64,000 nt of DNA, taken from contig NC_092368.1 of the NCBI RefSeq assembly GCF_030848805.1, positions 902,441 to 966,440 on the forward strand, written 5' to 3'. Source of the stretch: Temnothorax longispinosus. Its lineage: Eukaryota > Arthropoda > Insecta > Hymenoptera > Formicidae. Of this stretch, positions 49,451 through 61,000 are shown piece after piece; position 1 is the first letter of the stretch, and each line of letters starts with the position of its first letter. Made by a program: the position numbers and the translations under genes. The notes below the pieces were generated by a model, which saw only the letters and a list, made by a program, of their open reading frames with translations, was not told where the DNA came from and did no database searches.

Positions 49451-52400
49451 TCAATCGTTCGCGGTTATCAATGATTGCGCGTCTAACAAGCTCTCGCTAT
49501 AGAGGATCGAGCTGTTCATAATCGGCGCGCTGACGGTGTTCCCCGATCTGTTGTTACTGAAGGGATAAAAGCTGTCGATATTTGTGTGAAGAGAGCAGGT
49601 ACCGACCTTGTCCACCGGCGAGACGCGATTCTCGTTTATTCCAAGCTGATTTACGTCGTTTTGTAGTAACCTAATGTAAAGCTCGACGTGCCTCTGGCCG
49701 CCGTTACGAATCTCGAGTGTCGGTATCCAACGGAAGTAGCACTGCGTCCAAAGCTCGAGACTAGAAACCGCGTACAAAGGTCTTACAATTGTCGTCCCGT
49801 TCTCCGTCTTGTCGGCGCTACGGGGAACGAATAAAGGGTTGTAAAACAGCAGGATATCCTGATCGTTGAACTGCTCCCGCCAGTCCCATACGCTACGAAG
49901 CACGAGAGGCGTGTTGGGATCCTGAAAAATCCAAGATATGTAACGTTCGGCTCATGGGCTACTCGACTCGACGTATTCGAGATGATAGTGAGAAAGACTT
50001 CCAAGTAAGATCCATTACCATAGCTGCCACCGCCCGATCTCTCTCGCAGTTGAAAATGAAGGTGTCGAAAATGGAAACGTGTGCAGCGTCCCACAGCGTG
50101 GTCAGATACGTTTCCGTGAATTCAAATTCCGTTGGATATTGGTGACACAATTGCCAAACGCAGTCGAGGTACAAGAGAAACAATGGAGACTGTGTGAATC
50201 AAATAAAAAAAATTGATTTTTTAATTAAACGTTTTAATCGCCAGTGATCGTTCGAAGCTGGAAGCCAGGTCAGATGCTATGCGTACCTTTTCCGAATTGG
50301 TTTTCACGATGTGGCCTAATCTATCGCAAAACGGATGGCCACCAGCGACCCATTCTTTTTGCAACAACGATTGAAAACCTGCTATAGTACGAAAGTGATG
50401 ATCCAGCGACAATTGCGCTAAACTCGATATAACGCAGCACAAGTCTCTGGCGGCACCTTCTAAAAACGATTCTCGTTTATAACAGAAGTCTCGACTTGGT
50501 CGTTTTGGCGAAATATCGACTTTTCCGTTCCATATATGGTTAACGTCAATCGTAAAGTCGATTGCCTCTGTCTAAAAGATTCCTCTACGTCCGCCGCGCT
50601 TGCGAAACAGATTATCTGAACAACTACCTTGTAAGATGACGGAAATTCCTAAATTAAGACGGTCGCAGACTTCAACTGTCTTTTGTAGGCAATACGATAT
50701 GTATTTAAGCCATTTCGTATTTTCTAACAGCGAATAAAAATTATTATCTTGAATCCAGAATTGTCTGATGTTTTCTGAAATAAAAAAATATAATATATCT
50801 TTATTCTCCCCTTTCTCGCAATTCGGACACTTGGAAATATCGGTCGATTTAAAAGATTTACCTGGTGTGCATAAGCTAATGAATTTAGTAAAACTTGCCG
50901 CTATTAACTTTACATTAATTTCTTTATTCAATTCGATAACAACCGGAGGTATCTTTTGAGGATGGCTTTTACGAACATTTTCAAACATAATATTCTCCTG
51001 CATCCTCTCTGTAATCGTTGGTAATAATTCAGACATTTTTACTAAGGCCGCACCGTGCGCATTTGTCCAGGACCATACCGGTGGTCTATTACCTTGAAAA
51101 TGTCTGGCTGCATCTGTCAACTGATTGTCGGTCACAGACGCAGGTACCACTACGTATTGCGATAAGCTGCAAACAAACGGCGACTAATGAAAATTCGTCG
51201 ACGCGTTTGTATTTACGCAAATCACGTTCAACGAGCGAGTTACCTGGGACAAAGCTGAAATTTGGCGTTAACCATGGACAACCTCCAACCTTTTCTTATC
51301 TCGTCGCTGCACAAAGTTCTTTTCAACTCGTTTTGCCAGTCTGAAATGTCTCGGAATAGTTGCACATTCTTGTCGAGACTACTGTAATAAGCCTCTCTGT
51401 AATCAGACACGCAAAAATTAGTATTGAGTTTTTCACGATTCAACGTCGTAACTTTAACGCAACGTTTCACTTAGACTCAAGGTACGATACTAACTTGTAA
51501 TCGTAGGCAAATAACAGTTGGTGTCTGCTGGGAAAAGCGTGATGCAGCAGCGCGGTCAGAAGATTCTTACCGTGGCCGAGGGGTGAGAATTTGAAAGAAA
51601 ACGACCACGTCCTTAGATTCTGTAATTCATAAATGTAATATGTAATTCTTGTCACTATCATCTTGTAGCTCATATACAACAAAATTGCTTATCAATTTCG
51701 AACAAACATTATCCAACTCTCTCTTACGCCTTATCTATTTACATTTAACATTCTTCTATCATAAGGGCTGCGGTCCACTTGACGCTACAAATGCTTTGAA
51801 GCATTTCTTTTCTCCTTTCTTTCAATGAAGAAAGAAGGAGAAGAAGAACACTTCGAAGCATTTGTAGCGTCAAATGGACCGCAGCCAAGAACGTATCTTA
51901 ATGTTGACTTAGGCTGCGGTCCACTTGACGCTGCTACAAATGCTTCGAAGCATTCCTCTTCTCCTTTCTTTCAATGAAGAAAGGAAGAAAAGAAGAATGC
52001 TTCAAAGCATGTGTAGCGTCAAGTGGACCGCAGCCTTAGACTGGTTACTCATACATTGTGAGACAAAAACTTACCTTGCAAATAATAAATATCCCTTTCA
52101 CTTTCGACGGTACCGTACTGCCGGGAAGTAGCTTTCTCTTCTTGTCGCCCACCGTAACACAAATCTCATCGATATTGGTCAAACACGTATCCGTATATCC
52201 ATACAAGTGATTTTGTTGGCGAGTAACGTTCTGCAAACGTCATCAACACGTTATAGATCAGTCTAAATGTTTACGCTTTAACGATCAAGTGGACGAACTG
52301 TAAAGTTACGCCGACGTATCCGTTTATACCTCTCCATTTGAGTCACCGCTGGTGACGAAGGTAAGCTTGAAATTGGTCACCGACAGCACGCCAGATATGC

Positions 52401-52748
52401 CTTGTTTCAGGTCGCTGACGGGCGAGAACATAAGGACACTTTGCGCCTCGGCGATAAGAACCTCTCCCGGCAATAATTTGATGCTATTTTCAATCAGTGA
52501 ATTACGTCGACTGGAGCTGAAGGTCTGCGAAAGAGGTTATAATTAGAGAGGTCGATTAGCGATTCTCGGATACCTCCGGTCTCGTCATTTGTGGGGGATT
52601 CAAGTGGGAGAGCTGACAACGTCGAGAGGTTAATTTACAAGCGACGGAGGAGAGAACGTTTACACACAGAGCTGAATGCGGTTACCTGCAGCTCGTGCTC
52701 CTCCAGTCCCACGTAACTAATGAAATTGTTGCTACTCTTGTTTTCCAT
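49451..52748 (-). CDS. Myotubularin-related protein 10/12-like pseudophosphatase
   Basis: Catalytically inactive myotubularin. Members of this branch pair with active 3-phosphoinositide phosphatases and act as adaptors on endosomal membranes. Exons in gene order: 52748-52686, 52524-52330, 52230-52075, 51619-51495, 51396-51244, 51166-50862, 50774-50628, 50459-50287, 50189-50019, 49921-49451; GT-AG, in frame, 652 residues (human MTMR10 is 777). An N-terminal PH-GRAM domain (IKLLPGEVLIAEAQ, GVLSVTNFKLTFVT) is followed by the myotubularin fold: RPPVWSWTNAHGAALV, LLENTKWLKYIS, FRTIAGFQSLLQKEW, HPFCDRLGH, WQLCHQYPTEFEFTETYL and SVWDWREQF. These match MTMR10/12. At the place of the catalytic CSDGWDRT loop the protein reads EGAARDLC, so the cysteine nucleophile is missing. 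An 87-nt intron (50775-50861) is in frame and stop-free. Confidence 0.93.
51766..51886. mobile_element. Hairpin element, copy 1, in an MTMR10/12 intron
   Basis: GGCTGCGGTCCACTTGACGC on the left and the inverse of GCGTCAAATGGACCGCAGCC on the right enclose CTACAAATGCTTYGAAG arms and a pyrimidine/purine inner stem (TTCTCCTTTCTTTC with GAAGAAAGAAGGAG). It is 121 bp and almost entirely self-complementary. AAG is present on both sides. Confidence 0.9.
51912..52035. mobile_element. Hairpin element, copy 2, in the same intron
   Basis: Near-identical to copy 1, 25 bp away, same ends and stem. Here TTA lies on both sides (51909-51911 and 52036-52038), a clear target-site duplication. The element has an extra GCT near the left arm. 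Confidence 0.92.
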
Positions 52749-55034
52749 GACAGGTGAGTTAGACGGGTGAAGAGGTGAAGCCGCTTGTTGTCGCTGGATG
52801 GCCCGCTGACAGCGGGCGACAGGCGCGCGAGTGATGTAACGCTTAATTCTCCTCTCGCATAGCTGAATCCAGTGGAATTCCTTCGTGCGGCTTTTGCCCA
52901 GCAGCACCCACGCCGACGCAGCCGTTCGTGGAAGCGCTGGAAATTCAAACCCCACTTGATAGGGCCGGCACATACAGGCTGGAAGTCTATCTCACGAGCG
53001 GAGGCCTTTTCCAGCGGAGACTCCGAACTCCATTCCAACCCTACTTTTGTCGACGATGAGTGCTACACTGTCTGCTTTGAAAAGAGGAGGAGAGTTTTAA
53101 CAGATGTGTCTCTCCTCTCCTTGACGGGGTTAGACAAGGAGGGAGGGAGAGAGAATGAGAGATGGAGAAAGTAGATCCAGGGAGTATCTGGAAATAGAGT
53201 TCCTCAAGTATGTAAGCCGCCATATTCCGATTAATTATGACACACTTTTGAAAAAAATCAGTTTATGGGAGTTTATTTAAAAAAAAATTTAAATAGTTGA
53301 TATACAAGTAAATCTATAAAAATAAAGAAATAATGAGAATTTAACTGTTTGTAAAACAGTATTAAAATTGTATCGTTAGAAGAATATAAATGTATTACTT
53401 TAATTTCGCAATCCAAGTTTATTAAAAAAACAATAAATTTAATTTAATAATATTATTATATTATAAAAATAAATAATAATAAAATAAGAATTTCATTGTT
53501 TGCAAAACAGTATTAAAATTGCATATGTAAAATTACATCTTTGTTAAAAGAAGATTAATTATAATTTTTATTAAAAATATATAAAGAAGCGCGTGAAACT
53601 GAATTCGCGATAAGTTATCGACCTGCGCGACCTGAAATCTCGATTCGCCCGGCGTCGATATATCTAACAGCGTCACCGCTCTACCGCGTCTCGATTATCC
53701 TCGTTCCGTTCAATGACGTAGTGCTGCCATATTTTTTCCGTGGGGGCCTGCTAGGGGGTCAATCGAATTGTTGGTGTTCGGACACTCGGAGATGGCCGTG
53801 CAAGATGGTTTGTGATAACCAAATGGTGCGCGTGATAAACGATTGAGGAAAGAGATCGGAAACGGGGCGCGTCGTTTCGGCCCAGGTACCACCCTGCCCA
53901 ACCATCGCCGACGGCCGCGCGGAATCGGCGTGGCGGGTGATCGCGCCTCTCTCGCATCTACGGGACCGCCTCGCCGCGCCGCGAGGACGGGGCGGACTTT
54001 ACGTCACGCGAGTTTCGTTCGCGACGATGGCAGTAGTGCGGTGTGTCGCGACGAGGTTATAAAACCCCGGAGATCTGGGACGAGAGATCGTCGCGGATCG
54101 AGCCCACGCTCGATCCTCCTCGGAGACGACGCACGACGTTCGGCGCGCGCGGTCCGCGTCGTCGTCTCGTACTCCGCAGATTCCGTTCTGCGAACCGCTT
54201 ACCGCCTCTACTTCTCTCTCTCTGCGGCGCACTATTTTTACCCCCCGCGCGCTTTTTTATTTAGACGCGTTTCTCCTGTTGCACGCTTTCGCCGAATATT
54301 TTGGCTATCTTTATAGCGGTTACGTAATTTCTCGACGTGAATGATCCCCGGCGCGAGAGGCGATCCCCGAGAGTGCGAGAGGAGCGAAACTGCAGTGTTC
54401 CGTGGCCGCTGGCGCGTTTGCCTGTGTCGATAGATCCGTGGGTACAGCGGTGGAAAGGATGACGAAAAGAATTTTTTTTTTAAGCCTTATTATTTTCTCC
54501 AGAAATTTGTCATTATCGAAGTAGAATTGTAAATAAAGTTTTCAAGTTTAAATGATAGGGATATTCTTGTGGAAAAAAAGAAAGTGTTTAGACTGTTATA
54601 TTATCCATTCTTTCAGTGCATTTTGTCATCTCTAGTTATTTCTATTTTTTCATTTTCAAATTTCTCTTATATTTTTTGTTCAATCTTTATCTTTAATTAT
54701 CTAATGATTTTACTCCTTTCCTTCTTTTCTTCGTTCTTCGCAATCTTTGATTTCGAACAAAATCGAACACAACTGTATGGATGAGAAATTGAATTACTTT
54801 GCATTTAATTCGTGAGGAGAAACGTGAAAGACCTGTTGTAATTAGAATACATCCTTATATCTTCTGTAAAAGAGTTACTAGTTATGGACAAGTTGTTTCA
54901 TTTGTATACATGATAGTTATATCGCCAATATATAAGAATTGTTAAAGAAATTGCTTGTATTATTACAGGATTATTACAGAAGTTCTATCGAAACGTAACA
55001 ATGTGGTATAAGGAGGTAAAGGCGAGTAACGACA
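52749..55034. promoter_or_regulatory. Divergent promoter region between MTMR10/12-like and gek
   Basis: The two genes are transcribed away from each other. A GC- and CpG-rich block at 53,880-54,440 most likely contains the gek transcription start and a non-coding first exon. An acceptor (TTATTACAG, ending at 54968) precedes the exon carrying the gek start codon. An AT-rich stretch at 53,220-53,590 separates this from the MTMR10/12 5' end (52,749-53,170). Overlapping open frames in the GC-rich block are not supported as genes. Confidence 0.5.
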
Positions 55035-58000
55035 ATGGAAATGTCATCAACCGTAGATTGTAAAAAGCAGCCCTGTCGAAAAGGCGACATGTCAGACTCG
55101 TCGCGGTATCTTTATGGCCATCTTCCTCCCGACATTATGTCGAAAGGACTTCCCAACAATGGTAATGACCCAACATGTTAATATATCACGCGGGATACAA
55201 TTTTAAAAAAGATCGTCACATTTTGCGATATGGTACATGCATGCACATGCTCGTACGGATACTCGCATTTATTTATTTTTACGTACGTTTCGTTATTTAT
55301 TGATTCATATAGTCAGTTTAAGGATGTGCCGTACTGTTTTAGGAATAGGAGGAAAATTACACCAACTCGAAGGGCTGTTCATCGGTGGTTCGGCCCAAGG
55401 TGGACGAGCGGGTCATTTCGTTTCGATTGAGACGCTTATCGACGTTTTGCTCGTGCTCTACGACGAATGCTGCAATTCTTCGTTACGTCGTGAAAAGACT
55501 GTTTCTGACTTTATTGAGTTTGGTAAGCGATTAACGTCGTCTCTGGTGAGATGATAACTTTATCATCTTAATTCTTAAACCTTGAGCGTACACGATTGTC
55601 GCACGCACGTCACTTACATCGTTGATTTTTTTTATTGCAGTGAAACCGATAGCTTCGTGCATCAAGAGTTTGCAGTTGACACGGGAGGACTTTGAGATCG
55701 TCAAGGTCATCGGGAGAGGTGCTTTCGGGGAAGTATGTGTCGTAAGAATGCGCGGCTCGGACAAGGTGTTCGCCATGAAGATTTTGAACAAATGGGAGAT
55801 GTTGAAACGTGCTGAAACCGCGTGCTTTAGAGAAGAAAGGGACGTATTAGTGTACGGTGATCGCAGATGGATCACGAATCTGCATTATGCCTTTCAAGAC
55901 GACAATAACTTGGTAAATCTCGCCTTGTATTATATACTAGACGAAAAGAAATCTTTGATTTCTTAACTGATCATGACGATTGTCTAACTTGCTTTTTTAC
56001 ATTCCGTTTTCGCAGTATCTGGTCATGGATTATTATTGCGGAGGAGATTTATTGACGTTACTGAGCAAATTCGAGGATCGTCTACCCGAGGATATGGCTC
56101 GATTCTACATAGCGGAGATGGTGCTAGCTATAGGTTCTATACATGACTTGCGCTATGTGCATCGTGACATTAAGCCCGACAATGTTTTACTGGACGCGAA
56201 TGGTCATATCAGATTAGCTGACTTTGGCTCGTGTTTACGACTGTTCGAGGATGGTACGGTGCAAAGTAACGTCGCTGTTGGTACCCCGGATTATATTTCA
56301 CCAGAAATATTGAGGGTATGTAGTCTATTACTGTTCGTGATACACGTTACGTTACATCTTTCTCCTTTATCGTTCACGTATACGTGATGTGTGATTTTAT
56401 CGTATCTGTATTGCCTTGTGTTATTGCTTGTTTAGGCGATGGAAGATGGTCAGGGACAATATGGTCCTGAATGCGATTGGTGGTCTCTTGGAGTATGTAT
56501 GTACGAGATGCTCTATGGCGAAACACCTTTCTATGCGGAATCTCTAGTCGAGACTTATGGAAAAATTATGAATCACAAGGTAATACCTCTGAATTTTTGT
56601 AGATTCGAAGGCACATTGTTTGCTTATTGGTATAACGTTAACATTTCCTTTTTACAGAATTGTTTTGATTTTCCTCCTACGGACACTATGTACGACGTTT
56701 CTGAAGAAGCCAAAGATCTGATGCGGAAATTGATTTGCAGCTCTGAATTTAGATTAGGTCAAAACGGAATTGAAGACTTCAAGGTAATTTTCGTTACGAT
56801 AATTTCTGACGACGCTATTTTACGCTCCAATCCATGTTTTGTCTTTTAAATTTTTACAGAAACATCCTTGGTTCGACGGCGTCGATTGGGATACGCTCAG
56901 AGACAGCACTGCGCCATACATTCCTGAAGTTTCCTCACCCAGTGACACGTCCAACTTCGACGTTGATGATACCGATGTCCGCACTTCCGACGCCGTTCCA
57001 CCAGCCGCGAATTCTGCCTTTTCCGCGCTTCATTTGCCATTTGTTGGTTTTAGTTTCACGCAAGGAAGGTACGAAACGTATCTTTTCTTTCTGTTATATT
57101 TACGCTGTTATTTCTTTGAGTTTCGCGATACAAGAAGACGACTTATAGAAACAACAATCATATGATCCAAGTAATAATTGATATTAATAAATAAAGCGGA
57201 TATGATACGGCGAAAAATGCACTTGTATGTATCTGATTGAATCTGTTGTTTCGTTGAAGTTTTCACAACAAATCGCATATCTCTTACGTAAAGGAATATT
57301 AGCTTTTTCCATGCCTTTTATGTCGTTCGTATTGCGTTAATTTCGTTAGCTAATCGGATTCAGGGGTGGAAACAGTTTTTTGATGCGAACAATAATGTAA
57401 AATCGATTTGATTCAAGTAGATGATTCAAGTAGACGCCACTCACGTTGCAAGGGCCTTCGTTATGCTTTCGTTCATTAAACGAAATTGCTCCTATTTATG
57501 ATGCGAAGTAATGGACGAATCAAGTCGATTGTCGCGGACAGATTGTTGCTATATGTCGAATCGACCGACCTTTATCAGTAATATATTTTATCTACCACTT
57601 CGGTTTTTAACATTACAGTTGCATATCGGATCTGGGTTGTATTTCCCCCCTATCTCAGACAGACAAACGTATACAGATACTCGAGGAAGAAAACGCACGA
57701 TTGATGCAAACTATTGACGATATGAAAAATCAATCGATAAGTCACACTTCGCCTGGTATCTCGCCAGATTCTAATAATGCGACCAGGAAACTTCAAGATG
57801 AAATAAATACGCTTACGAAACGCAATTGTGGTAAAGTTATAAGTTTAAATTTGTCGTAATCCGTCTGTTCATGTGTTTCACAGCATTAAGATCTGTTTGT
57901 TTTGTACAGAGTTGGAATCGCAGTTAAAATCTATGGATGTTCCACGCGAATTACGAACTTTGGATAATGGTGACATGACGAAATTCCGGGAACTTGAGAA

Positions 58001-61000
58001 GCTAGTTCGATGTCTACGTTCGGAGAAGGAAGATGCTATCAAGGACAAGTTGGACGCGCAGGAGAAATTGAAGCTTCAGGACAAAGAGTTGAAGGACGCG
58101 CTCACGCAACGTAAGCTCGCGATGGCGGAATACACGGAAGTGTCGGATAAATTATCCGAACTGCGGCAACAGAAGCAAAAGCTATCGAGACAGGTTCGAG
58201 ATAAGGAGGAAGAGTTGGAAGTCGCGATGCAGAAGGTCGATACTTTACGCCACGATATTCGGAAAGCTGAGAAACTGCGCAGAGAGCTGGAGAATAGAAT
58301 CGATGAAGCGATGGCGGAGACTAGCAAGGAAAGGAAATTGAGAGAGCGCAGCGAGGAATATTGCAAGCAAATGCAAGAGGAGACAGAGAAGATCAGACAA
58401 CGTTCTATTGGAAACGACGCCAGCGCGAATCACGCGTTGGCCACTCAGGAAATTAACAGGTTAAAGGCAGAAGTTGAAAAGCTTGAGGTTCAGTATAACG
58501 AAAACTTGACTCAACAGCAAGGCAGGTTTAATCTCGATATTCGAAGTCTGCAAGAACAGTTGCACGAAGCGGACGCTAGAAGAGAGCTGTTAGAGAGGGA
58601 GGTGCAACTCACCAAAGAGAAGTTGGATGCTGCGAGATTGGAAAATATCACCGACAGCGAAGAAACCATAAACGAGTTGAGTAGACGTCACGAGAGGGAA
58701 AAGATTATGCTGGTTGAAGAAAATAAGAAGCTCGTGTTGGAGCTCGGTGCCCTTACCGACAGCGTTAATAGATTACAAGGTGAGAGAAGGCAGTTGGAGG
58801 ACGAATATGAGGAGTTGAGGAACAAGAAAGAAGCTATCGCGCAGTGGGAAGCTCAGATCACCGAAATTATTCAGTGGGTATCGGATGAAAAAGATGCTCG
58901 TGGATATTTGCAGGTACATTTGCATTTTAATTGTTCATTCTTGAATATCTATCACTATTATTATCTGTCGAGATACGATAATGACATATATATAGATTGA
59001 AGGAAATTTCTGTTAGCCTATTCGCAAAGAAGAGAAATTATTATTTATTCTGATTATAGGCCTTGGCTACAAAAATGACGGAAGAATTGGAATTCTTGAA
59101 ACACTCCGGCGGAGTTAGCGGCGTTGGAAGTGGAACCACGATGGCGGATAAAAATTGGCGAAATCGTCGGTCGCAGAAGCTCGATAAGATGGAACTGTTG
59201 AATCTGCAGAGCTCCTTGCAAAGTGAAATACAAGCGAAACAAGCAATTTCGGAGGAGCTCACCAAGACTCGCTCGGATTTGATAGCCGCACAAAAGTAAT
59301 TTTTATTGATAAAGAATTGACAAGGAAAAACAAAAATAATTGCGAACAAAAATAAGTTTTAAACGAAAAACGATAACAGATCGAAGACCTTTGTTCTTAT
59401 CTTTCTTATCTATTTATCTTTTTTTTTTCCAGGGAATTGAGAGATTTCAAGCAGCGATTGGATACCATGTCGCACGAATTGAAGCGGAAAGATATGCAAG
59501 TAAAAGAGCTGCAAGCGCGTCTCGATACCGGGGATGGCTGTAAGTACACTTCAATTGACAATGTGGAAAGCGAGAAATGCACAAAAGTCCGTTTGTTATA
59601 TTGCTATGGAAATATTGCGTCTACATTTGTTCTGCAAGTCGCAGCTATACATGTGTATACATATTTGGTAGATGTGTTGATCTCTATACAAGTGTTGAGA
59701 ATCTCTTAAATTCTAGTCTCTACTATAAAGAAGTTACGACGTGCGCGCGCGCATGCATACACACACACACGCCGAATATTTTACTGGAACTATTCTAATC
59801 TTATTGAAAATCCTACAATTATACTTGCACTTTCGGTGACAGCTTTTGCATGCGTATCTTCAAACCAGTGTAGTTTTGTGGCAATATTACATATTAATAT
59901 AAATTTTATTTTCTTTTTTTTATATGCAATATTATTCATTTATCAGGTTACGATTATACTTATGCTGTAATGTTTGAACAAATATTTTTAATTGCGGACG
60001 AATGAAGAGAATCGTTAAACGTATACTGGAAAATATTTTTCAATCAATGAACGTTCAAAATAAGATGGAATTTAAAATATTACGTATGTGCAATCTCCTA
60101 GAGAATGATTCTTATAGTTTAAAAAACGTTATTCTATTACCAAGATGAAAGTAATGCGTCGCAAAGTATCTGGCACAATAATCTCTTTGTACAATTTTAT
60201 ACGGTCTAGTTCGGGTAACGCGATGAAGGCGCTATGAACATATGCATACAATTATCGAGAAACGATGCTGTAACATCGATGATACCTATCCTCAATAATC
60301 ACTTTTATTTCGCTATTCGTAAGATCGTGGATAAGATTGATGATTATTCTCGATAGTTTCTTCTTTAAGATTTTGTCCCGTCAATTCTGCAATACTTTGT
60401 TTATATACGGCGTGTTTACTTCTTTTACTTTTCTTGTCCAAATTTTATCTGCATTTGCCAATACAATATTTTAACAATTCTGGTTGACTCTGAACATGAA
60501 ATTAGAACTCGTACTGTTTTTTCCTCAACAGATGTACTCTGCGCGATGAGTATATTTCAGTTTCTTTTAAATGCTAGCACGGGAAGGCGATATCATGGAC
60601 GATTGGTTGTTTGAATTGCTATTAATTCTCTTGAATACATATCTCATTTGTCACTTGACGTGGAAATGTTACCGGACACAATTATAGCTTCGGTCTGAGT
60701 TAAACTATCGCGATTCCATTTCCATTCTTATTGCGCATAAAATGGAGAGTAGCCAGTACCACTGGAAGAAATCTCAATGTTATGAAAAGATAAGTTAATT
60801 ATATGTATTTTGTTGTCACATATAACATATCTAAAGGACATTATTGAGATCTGTACCTTCACCGGTCGTTATTTACATGCGATAATCTAATTTATCGGTG
60901 TGCATAGTGCGTTTGAATCTCTCGAGACTGGGGAAAATATGCTTCTTTTTCTAGAAAGCGCGAGGAAGATTTAATCGTTTGACACGTCGAGTGCGTTAAA

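Noticed and set aside
53843..54316. 157-codon plus-strand open frame upstream of gek
   Set aside because: Arg/Ser-rich translation of a GC-rich block with overlapping frames on the other strand. Best explained as gek promoter and non-coding first exon.
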